From: Siphonodentalium dalli
Taxonomy: Eukaryota > Mollusca > Scaphopoda > Gadilida > Siphonodentaliidae
Assembly (NCBI GenBank): GCA_032622095.1
Contig: CP136061.1
Span: 192,268,369-192,332,368 of the forward strand
Direction of reading: 5' to 3'
DNA length: 64,000 nucleotides
The first letter of the stretch is position 1, and the number at the start of each line of letters is the position of its first letter. The position numbers and the translations under genes were made by a program. Positions 61,801 to 64,000 of this stretch are shown one piece after another. Under the pieces are notes generated by a model, which did not search any database, was not told the DNA's origin, and saw only the letters and a program-made list of their open reading frames with translations.

Positions 61801-63314
61801 TTCCTAACATGTTGGTGATTTGCAACATCTATATAGCTAATAAAAAATATCATTTTTTCCATATTTTTGGGGGGTTTTCGACTTAGAAAATTTGGAACAT
61901 TTTAGCCTTTTGGATGAGATTGGGTACCTTCATGGTGTAATCAACTCCTCCTACAGTTTTAAATGTAGAGATTTGAAACTTTGGGATATTGTTCCTAACA
62001 TGTTGGTGATTTGCAACATCTATATAGCTAATATTGTTTTTATGGAGTTATTAACCCTTTTCGACTTAGAAAATTTCAACATTTTTTTTTAATTTCTTTA
62101 ACAAAGCGGCATCGACTTGCCATGTTGTCGGGGGACACTGTGGTCTGCTGACCTTTTATCTCTATAGATACAGTAATTCCCAAAGTAATTGACCACTTAA
62201 CCACAGCAGAATTATGGGTAATTTTTCAGGATTTAGTCGGAAATATGGCTTGTTGCCATTCATCGGAAAGCTCTCATCTCCTCTCGGCGAGAGCTTTCCG
62301 ATGAATGGCAACAAGCCATATTTCCGACTAAATCCTGAAAAATTACCCATAATTCTGCTGCGGTTAAGTGGTCAATTACTTTGGGCATCACTGTATAGCC
62401 AATATTGAGCATATAGTCAGGGGCATTGGCCCATGCTTGGCATTGCCCTTGTTTTGTTTGGCCGTACATTCTATTAAAATTATCATGCATGTTGTGTTTT
62501 TGGTCTAATAAATAAGCTATTATATTGGCTACCATCCATAGTATTACATATTAAGGCAATATAATTACAGCCGAGATTTTTCTATCAATCAACACAATTA
62601 TTAACATACTTCTTCGGGTATGGGAGCTTCAAATTGTGTTTGTTGTCTTGTCAAATGACTTTGCCAACAGCCTACTTCCTACTGTCTGGCTTGAGTGTTT
62701 GGCTATCCAGTATCCACCTCTATGTCTCCAAAAGAATGTATATGTTGGGTAGAAATGTAGAAGTCATTTAGAAGTTTGATTGTTTGTCAAACATATGGCA
62801 GCAATGACTGTACACCTATATTCAGCCATTTATGGAACCATCTCCTATTATACTTACAAGAATATATGTAATAAATGAATGAATTTGAGCCACGGATGAG
62901 TGCAAAATACACTAATGTGCTCTATGGATGATGTAAACAACATCGTAATTATAATGAAAATGAGTTTATACCATCTTAATTGAAATCCTTACAATTTGAA
63001 TGTAACTTTTCTATATCTATTCTAACAAGAGTTAAAATACTTAAATGTGCAATATGCATTATTCGTCCAACAATAAAGTGTCCCAGTACCTTATATTCAC
63101 ATGCACTGTGATTTCTATGTTCAAATTAGGTGGACTACTTGTTGCTTTGCCACGGGAACAAGCTGCAGCATTCTGCAAGGACATAGAAAAACAAGAAGGT
63201 TACCAGGCCTGGATCATAGGTATTGTGGAGAAAGGAAACAGATCAGCCAGAATCATTGACAAGCCACGGGTGATTGAAGTACCAGCTAAAGACAGGGATG
63301 GAGAGCTGTGGTAA
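22875..63314 (+). CDS. SEPHS2: Selenophosphate synthetase (selenide, water dikinase), Sec-type, seven coding exons
   Basis: The enzyme makes selenophosphate from selenide and ATP, the selenium donor for Sec-tRNA synthesis, and is cytosolic. Exons are 22875-23100, 35824-35927, 41653-41802, 46709-46821, 48293-48483, 49445-49657 and 63130-63314. All introns are GT-AG, the phases agree, and the total is 1182 nt or 393 residues, the usual animal length. Codon 37 is UGA inside G-U-G-C-K, with Lys40 as the catalytic lysine. Other family signatures are GIGMD (76-80), [30 protein letters not shown] (111-126), VTGGQT (170-175), ATDITGFG (274-281) and SGGLLV. The ATG lies 13 bases into exon 2. UGA is the only in-frame stop, so the gene reads as a selenoprotein and not a pseudogene. 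Introns 2 (12.7 kb) and 7 (13.5 kb) are swollen by transposons. Confidence 0.95.
22983..22985 (+). promoter_or_regulatory. In-frame UGA selenocysteine codon (residue 37)
   Basis: The UGA is flanked by GGA before and GGG TGT AAA after, giving G-U-G-C-K. In bacterial SelD the equivalent residues are Cys17 and Lys20, and vertebrate SEPHS2 has Sec at this site. The GGG-TGT immediately 3' of the stop is the type of context associated with UGA readthrough in SPS genes. Confidence 0.92.
22995..23031 (+). promoter_or_regulatory. Recoding hairpin just 3' of the Sec UGA
   Basis: The 5' strand GTCCCTCAGGA (22995-23005) pairs with TCTTGAGGGAC (23021-23031) through 11 base pairs, one of them G-U. After a U-U mismatch, GTTT (23007-23010) pairs with AAAC (23016-23019) around a five-base loop. 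It starts nine bases after the UGA, matching the placement of known Sec redefinition or readthrough stem-loops. It lies wholly within coding sequence. Confidence 0.75.
23566..23756. mobile_element. TA-flanked hairpin MITE, copy 1 (Tc1/mariner-like)
   Basis: TA is duplicated at 23564-23565 and 23757-23758. The ends are CAGTAATGCCCTA and its complement. Long inverted arms carry tttcaggatttagtc, aaatatggc, acccataattctg and ttaaaggagtcg. It lies in SPS intron 2. Other copies are at 46175-46299 and 62171-62393. Confidence 0.85.
23792..23815. repeat. Poly(G) tract, 24 bases
   Basis: This is the longest of several G or C homopolymers in the window (others near 8481, 9092, 13690, 21671, 26041, 34359, 38167 and 55018). 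It could fold as a G-quadruplex, and its length is prone to sequencing error. Confidence 0.9.
23935..24240. mobile_element. Foldback element, copy 2
   Basis: It matches the arms of the 1172-2612 element: ctctacta.agct-acgcccgtagag, cccgggaactttttttaag, gttttgacagggaacc and gtacttctttgttcata. The distal part (about 24168-24240, tcgagctgggaacttcacg then gatgaataaatcattaagc) is the inverted arm. The core between the arms is much shorter than in copy 1. Confidence 0.65.
24540..25541 (+). mobile_element. Helitron-like tandem units, second cluster
   Basis: A left-truncated unit ends CTAG at 24818-24821. A full unit then runs 24822-25541, ending tcaccttCTAG before T. Core repeats and the CCCGGACGAAGTCGGG hairpin are as in 18181-21590, but the last end has lost the hairpin's left half. 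It lies in SPS intron 2. Confidence 0.7.
25737..26687. mobile_element. TTAA-flanked piggyBac-like non-autonomous element, complete
   Basis: TTAA lies at 25733-25736 and 26688-26691. The ends AGGCCCACTTAA and TTAAGTGGGCCT are inverted. Internal phrases (gattcgagtcgagg, gataactctaaaatcaagtgg) are shared with the smaller TTAA elements at 44620-44923 and 51576-52055, showing one family. It has no transposase frame. Confidence 0.8.
26005..26836. repeat. Segmental duplication, copy 2
   Basis: See 21633-22464. The match starts inside the TTAA element and runs about 145 bp past its right end, diverging after ggtcaaacttattct. Confidence 0.8.
26873..28797. mobile_element. TA-flanked DNA transposon with subterminal repeat arrays, non-autonomous
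   Basis: TA lies at 26871-26872 and 28798-28799. Terminal inverted repeats are TGCCCTAAGTAAATGGCCCAT and its complement, 21 bp perfect (one base shown here beyond the shared core). Inside the right end, 28640-28790 is packed with taaccgcagtta-type motifs in both orientations. The left end has aaccgcggtta and gcgtttaaa motifs. Such arrays are typical binding sites for a transposase. No transposase frame was seen. Confidence 0.8.
28800..29383. other. Intron 2 segment, nothing recognised
   Basis: Two similar short phrases (cttatagttaggcactgaagcatgta and the complement-like tacatgctttagtgcctaactat) at about 29020-29045 and 29200-29228 form an inverted repeat spaced about 180 bp apart. This may be a small MITE. 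No gene is seen. Confidence 0.4.
29020..29228. mobile_element. Possible small inverted-repeat element
   Basis: TACATGCTTTAGTGCCTAAC at 29020 and its near-complement at 29208-29228 flank about 165 bp, with further inward pairing (tatcagaaaattt against a-aatttcttata). The ends and target duplication are not defined. Confidence 0.45.
29617..31000 (-). other. Cys-rich C-terminal exons 4-6 of the DDE-like gene
   Basis: Exon 4 (31000-30765) follows acceptor tctttttcacag and ends cag|gtgagt. Exon 5 (30508-30331) follows atatcttacag and ends g|gtatgt. Exon 6 (29846-29617) follows ctattgcag and ends with TAA after PKRNPKK. About 20 cysteines in roughly 210 residues suggest several zinc-binding knuckles. 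Confidence 0.65.
29617..35167 (-). CDS. Putative DDE-type transposase, 1121 residues, six exons, family not recognised
   Basis: My exon model on the minus strand is 35167-34690, 34214-33974, 33486-31484, 31000-30765, 30508-30331 and 29846-29617. All junctions are GT-AG, the phases run 1,2,1,0,1, and the total is 3366 nt including the stop. The N-terminus carries a basic KRKR (possible nuclear signal). Exon 3 holds a likely catalytic core: LDDKSK with Asp about 634, YTDGGPDHR with Asp 741, and NPAER with Glu 785, giving spacings of about 106 and 44 as in RNase H-fold DDE nucleases. Exons 4-6 are Cys/His-rich ([28 protein letters not shown]), suggesting zinc binding. The frame is intact and TIR-flanked, so recent activity is plausible. 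Alternatively it may be a domesticated gene. The assignment rests on motif reading only. Confidence 0.65.
31484..33486 (-). other. Exon 3 of the DDE-like gene (catalytic core)
   Basis: This long exon of 2003 nt encodes residues about 240-908. The acceptor is ctatgttttag and the donor ctgg|gtatgt. Motifs in order are a conserved-looking [16 protein letters not shown], then [20 protein letters not shown], then [20 protein letters not shown]. Antisense frames on the plus strand (31630-31959, 32533-32823) are shadows. Confidence 0.75.
35824..35927 (+). other. SEPHS2: SPS exon 3
   Basis: The acceptor is ctcttttgcag and the donor GTAATG. It encodes residues 76-110, from [15 protein letters not shown] to the VDDPYMM end, in the ATP-binding N-terminal domain. 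It starts with the second base of the Gly76 codon, matching exon 2. Confidence 0.95.
36367..36424 (+). promoter_or_regulatory. Orphan promoter-like block (CCAAT boxes and TATA box)
   Basis: Back-to-back ATTGG and CCAAT (36369-36379) lie about 40 bp upstream of TATAAATATA (36415-36424). The spacing is that of a strong pol II promoter, as in histone genes. The first ATG downstream gives only eight codons, so no gene was identified. It may be a repeat-borne or dead promoter. Confidence 0.35.
36614..37090. mobile_element. TTAA MITE, right-truncated copy
   Basis: It has TTAA at 36610-36613 and closely matches 4488-4981 up to tgaatatttt, where it stops before the right terminal repeat. It is a deletion derivative in SPS intron 3. 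Confidence 0.75.
38190..38372. mobile_element. Hairpin MITE
   Basis: The inverted arms have ends AAACTGCAGG and CCTGCAGTTT, then ggggaatga..ttggtcat-tgtgcattt and agggttaatgta mirrored. The loop lies around 38260-38295. A poly(G) run precedes the left end. Confidence 0.75.
39110..40460. repeat. Region with GACTTC-loop hairpins
   Basis: GGGAGACTTCAAGTCTCCC (39122-39140) is followed by three direct repeats of aatttagggagacttcagg. Near its right end are aggcgacttcgttttcgcct and gggcgacttcgccagccc hairpins. These look like Helitron-type terminal hairpins, but no CTRR end or partner start was pinned down. Confidence 0.4.
40565..41130 (-). mobile_element. Helitron-like element with about 165-bp core repeats
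   Basis: The left edge reads TTAGCTCAAAGTAAGTTTGAGCTA, which on the minus strand is a hairpin ending in CTAA. A gtccgtgtgtctgtgtg tract follows, then three core repeats sharing ggcgcggtctacaggt, catgaaatttgtcatg, gacatgtagatg and aaaaaacatggccgc. Confidence 0.6.
41653..41802 (+). other. SEPHS2: SPS exon 4
   Basis: Fifty codons, residues 111-160: [16 protein letters not shown], then [12 protein letters not shown] and a variable stretch ending MMRGFK. The acceptor is tatccacttag and the donor GTGAGT, phase 0 at both ends. Confidence 0.95.
42600..42900. repeat. Two-copy tandem duplication, about 180 bp
   Basis: Shared phrases are cagaaagtttgtttaaaat, gcg.gaaac, aaagtacaaaatggactc and aaaggaaatggacacatcc-type ends. 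The copies are diverged and non-coding. Confidence 0.5.
43449..43860 (+). mobile_element. hAT-type transposon fragment with BED zinc-finger remnant
   Basis: A TAGGGTCCTGCGAATATTCG start with subterminal attcgattcga repeats is typical of hAT ends. At about 43700 the frame reads [20 protein letters not shown], the second half of a BED zinc finger (N-x-W-x-H-L, H-P). The rest of the transposase and the right end were not found, so it is a 5' remnant. Confidence 0.65.
44620..44923. mobile_element. TTAA-flanked MITE (piggyBac-like), 304 bp
   Basis: TTAA lies at 44616-44619 and 44924-44927. The ends AGGTACTCAATCCGATCAGAGG and complement extend inward through tactattta and ttggctttgggggtaaaaaa (only 20 bases shown per block in common). 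It belongs to the same family as 51576-52055 and the larger 25737-26687. Confidence 0.85.
45042..45905 (-). mobile_element. Helitron-like element with four tandem core repeats
   Basis: GCCCCCGAC near the left edge (followed by ttgaAGTCGGCGGG, a hairpin) is inverted at the right as GTCGGGGGC (about 45889). Cores of about 170 bp share gattta-ctgatatt-ggtatgg, tgatagagcagcatggggg, gtttcgtccacccattttc and accagagttatggccc. Frames through the cores are artefacts of the repeat. Confidence 0.65.
46175..46299. mobile_element. TA-flanked MITE, copy 2 (right arm deleted)
   Basis: TA lies at 46173-46174 and 46300-46301, and both CAGTAATGCCCTAATTAAT ends are intact. The left arm is full length down to catcggaaagctctc, then jumps to the terminal attaattagggc, losing most of the right arm. 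Confidence 0.85.
46709..46821 (+). other. SEPHS2: SPS exon 5
   Basis: Residues 161-197 plus two bases: [18 protein letters not shown], then GGVATSVC and VNEFI. The donor gtaagt begins inside ATG, so Met198 is completed by the G of exon 6. The acceptor is gatgtgatcag. Confidence 0.95.
47690..47967. mobile_element. TTAA-flanked MITE with short TIRs
   Basis: TTAA lies at 47686-47689 and 47968-47971. The ends CCTCTTTGCTGCTA and TTAGCAGTGAAGAGG are imperfectly inverted. It is 278 bp long and non-coding. Confidence 0.65.
47986..48166. repeat. Dispersed repeat, copy 2 (other copy 2160-2368)
   Basis: See 2160-2368. This copy lacks the gctccgttac block and diverges after ttggccta. Confidence 0.6.
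48293..48483 (+). other. SEPHS2: SPS exon 6
   Basis: Residues 198-261 plus one base: [20 protein letters not shown], then [18 protein letters not shown] and [10 protein letters not shown]. The acceptor is tttcttgttgacag and the donor g|gtaggaac. Confidence 0.95.
48545..48910. repeat. Two diverged core repeats, about 160 bp
   Basis: Both carry ttttgtc-gag, ctg-attc-gtcattttc, acttgg-tcagat or acatggcacata, and ggagttattgc. They resemble the cores at 59292-59760 on the other strand. They lie in intron 6. Confidence 0.5.
49150..49444. repeat. Intron 6 segment duplicated at 63755-63995
   Basis: Aligned landmarks are gaactc-tat, catcagaaata.acca.tttatt, cccaatctt-type then tttattcacaaa, and ttgtaattgtggcccagaagagata, running up to the exon 7 acceptor. 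The two copies are about 70-75 percent alike by eye. Confidence 0.6.
49445..49657 (+). other. SEPHS2: SPS exon 7
   Basis: Residues 262-332 plus one base: [20 protein letters not shown], then [20 protein letters not shown] and [11 protein letters not shown]. The acceptor is ttgatttcag and the donor g|gtagat. Confidence 0.95.
50645..51040. repeat. Dispersed repeat, inverted copy of 11476-11870
   Basis: It holds the same ordered landmarks in reverse complement: gaaacactccgg, cgtcccgaatcga, tttgagattttg, gatgttagtagaatgctacattc, and cacccgaacaag. The function is unknown. Confidence 0.6.
51576..52055. mobile_element. TTAA-flanked MITE (piggyBac-like), 480 bp
   Basis: TTAA lies at 51572-51575 and 52056-52059. 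The ends AGGTACTCAATCCGA and TCGGATTGAGTACCT are inverted. A 5' repeat of the terminal block (tccgatcagagggtcc at about 51629) suggests a partial terminal duplication. Two long arms share gattcgagtcgagg and its complement. Confidence 0.85.
52215..52966. mobile_element. Helitron-like tandem cores with GTCC tract
   Basis: A ccgtccgtgtgtctgtccatcc tract is followed by repeats of tttccggatgata-ctcaagtttggat, aatacaggtcaagttcgaatttga and gatccgatg. The tail (52735-52965) matches the end of the 61478-62157 element (accttcatggtgtaatcaac, aacaaagcggc, gggagacactgtggtc). Confidence 0.6.
52967..56580 (-). mobile_element. Helitron-like element(s), reverse relatives of 13680-15691
   Basis: On the minus strand the left edge is GAGAC-TTTG-TCTC-like hairpin plus AGGTGAGCTAA, the same terminus as 15668-15691. 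Cores share ttcagatttgttcaaatgaggtca-type phrases, agggccataactctt and gaggtccccagagggtgaattt with the other copy. A second hairpin/GTCC start occurs at about 56045-56105, so at least two units are joined. Poly(G) at 55018. Confidence 0.55.
56701..61053. mobile_element. TA-flanked 4.35-kb element with AACGCGGTCG arrays
   Basis: TA lies at 56699-56700 and 61054-61055. The ends CAGACCTTCTCAAAAGTAA and complement of TTATTTTGAGAAGGTGTG are inverted, then GGCCC. Both ends are packed with caacgcggtcg motifs in both orientations (56730-56935 and 60880-61040), with inner clusters at about 58670-58935. An internal block of about 0.9 kb is directly repeated (57060-58020 and 59870-60840). No transposase frame was seen, so it is non-autonomous. 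Confidence 0.75.
59108..59868 (+). mobile_element. Helitron-like element nested in the TA-flanked element
   Basis: Three to four cores of about 180 bp share cataatcgcaggtgcacag, ttcccat-gta-taaatat, gaataaaagctcggacaaaa and ataactccacc. They are followed by acggacggacggacaagctg and a terminal hairpin (accccccctaacttcgttgcgggggt). Frames on the minus strand through it are repeat artefacts. Confidence 0.6.
61075..61350. repeat. Two diverged core repeats, about 145 bp
   Basis: Both carry acaggttg, ggaaaggata-ccacata-t, gggttt and ttaatttttaccag then gggcc/ggccc. They resemble Helitron-like cores with no defined ends. Confidence 0.45.
61478..62157 (-). mobile_element. Helitron-like element with inverted GTCCCCCGAC ends
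   Basis: GTCCCCCGAC at 61480, within a hairpin (CCGACG-TTTC-CGTCGG), is inverted as GTCGGGGGAC at about 62129. A ccgtccgtccgtgcg tract and three near-identical cores (about 190 bp, with accttcatggtgtaatcaac, tcctcctacagtttta and acatgttggtgat) lie between. Frames at 61701-62092 arise from the cores. Confidence 0.65.
62171..62393. mobile_element. TA-flanked hairpin MITE, copy 3
   Basis: TA lies at 62169-62170 and 62394-62395. It is a full palindrome with CAGTAATTCCCAAAGTAATTG and mirrored right end, and centre ctctcggcgagag. The inner arms match copy 2 (catcggaaagctctc) and the middle arms match copy 1. Confidence 0.85.
63130..63314 (+). other. SEPHS2: SPS exon 8 (last coding exon, TAA stop)
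   Basis: Residues 333-393: [16 protein letters not shown], then [20 protein letters not shown] and [17 protein letters not shown]. The acceptor is tatgttcaaattag. The C-terminus after VIEV is short and variable, as usual in the family. Confidence 0.95.
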
Positions 63315-63515
63315 AAAGGAATTGTGATTGTTGTTAAACAGGACTTGTTTTGTGCTTTGGTATCGGTCTTGATATTCCCTGCGGGTTGTTGCATCAGGAT
63401 AAACCGAAATATCTGCAATAACCGTAAATGAAGGAGTTCAAAATGGCATATGTCTTTTGAATCCAAAATCAACAAGGTTTAGCATTAATTGTAAAGTAAA
63501 TCAATACGATGATCC

Positions 63516-63521
63516 AATAAA
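63516..63521 (+). promoter_or_regulatory. SEPHS2: Candidate SPS polyadenylation signal
   Basis: An AATAAA lies 202 bases after the stop. Others may lie beyond. If used, the 3' UTR would be about 220 bp, which is short for a selenoprotein mRNA that must hold a SECIS element. Confidence 0.4.
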
Positions 63522-63754
63522 TACCTGTTAGAAAAGAAAACATTTGCCAAAATAATTTATTTCAGTTCTGTTGATGACTGTAATGGTAATTTTTTCCTGC
63601 TAAGAGTTAATAAGTAACAGTATTTTACCAGCCGGTAAATATACTATAAAAACTATATAAAAATATATATATATACTTTAAAAATGTGTATCTCTTCTCA
63701 GCAAGTTTCATATAGTTTCTCATTTAATACCAGAATAGTAAAAAGAGGGAGAAC

Positions 63755-63995
63755 TCTATTGTTAGCACCCTCAATCAAGGCAAATACATGTATTTCAATT
63801 ATGCATCAGAAATAAACCAGTTTATTATGCTTTTTAAAGACAAGCCATATTCCCAATCTTCAGGTTTGTCTTTATTTTATTCACAAAGAAGCTGCTTGTA
63901 GTCTTGAAATCGGGTTATTATTATGTTGTAATTGTGGCCCAGAAGAGATACACTGTCTGTCATAATGTAATATCAAATTCTTAATAGATCCAAGT
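63755..63995. repeat. Diverged copy of the intron 6 segment next to exon 7
   Basis: It ends aaattcttaatagatccaag where the other copy ends at the exon 7 acceptor (tttctaattgatttcag). See 49150-49444. It reaches the window edge, so a duplicated exon could follow, but none is visible. Confidence 0.55.
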
Positions 63996-64000
63996 AGAAA

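Larger units (their letters stand above)
49658..63129 (+). other. SPS intron 7 (13.5 kb)
   Basis: It is filled with an inverted dispersed repeat (50645-51040), a TTAA MITE (51576-52055), Helitron-like arrays (52215-56580), a TA-flanked 4.35-kb element (56701-61053), more Helitron-like sequence (61075-62157) and a TA MITE (62171-62393). In 49660-50640 and 62394-63129 nothing was recognised. Confidence 0.8.

Noticed and set aside
63324-63380. SECIS candidate starting at GTGA
   Set aside because: Only about eight bases separate GTGA from the AAA, and the 3' strand before TGAT does not pair with the 5' strand.
63428-63460. SECIS candidate starting at ATGA
   Set aside because: The distance to the closing TGA is about 26 bases and pairing is poor, too short for a SECIS helix and apical loop.

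Overview
The window looks like AT-rich nuclear DNA of a metazoan, most likely a lophotrochozoan and probably a mollusc. It has long introns, small exons, very dense short DNA-transposon debris, and tandem-core Helitron-like elements of the kind called pearl/HINE in bivalves. The phylum is inferred from style and not proven.

The main host gene is a complete selenophosphate synthetase (SPS/SEPHS2 type) on the plus strand. A promoter and untranslated first exon lie near 22640-22764. Seven coding exons then run from 22875 to 63314, and every splice phase agrees (1182 nt including the stop, 393 residues). Codon 37 is an in-frame UGA exactly where the family carries its catalytic selenocysteine or cysteine (motif G-U-G-C-K). 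A 37-nt hairpin starts nine bases after this UGA and looks like a recoding element. I could not find a convincing SECIS element in the 3' flank inside the window.

Introns make up nearly all of the gene. Intron 2 (23101-35823) holds a TA-flanked hairpin MITE, a foldback element, Helitron-like tandem units, a TTAA-flanked piggyBac-like element, a 1.9-kb TA-flanked element with subterminal arrays, and a 6.3-kb element with perfect 20-bp terminal inverted repeats. That last element carries an apparently intact six-exon, 1121-residue gene on the minus strand. The protein has a DDE-like triad (spacing about 106 and 44) and a Cys-rich tail. I do not recognise it as a named transposase superfamily, and it is the best candidate here for an undescribed autonomous transposon. 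Introns 3-7 contain further MITEs, a hAT/BED fragment, several Helitron-like tandem-core families, and a 4.35-kb TA-flanked element (56701-61053).

The left third (1-22600) is mostly repeats: a foldback element, a TTAA MITE, twin hairpin MITEs, a broken non-LTR retrotransposon tail, diverged tandem repeats and a tandem chain of Helitron-like units (18181-about 21590). It also holds the terminal exon of an unidentified minus-strand gene (737-837, with a polyadenylation signal) and a possible first exon of a plus-strand gene (6490-6529).

Most other short open frames are shadows of repeats and were left out. No tRNA, rRNA or CRISPR array was seen.
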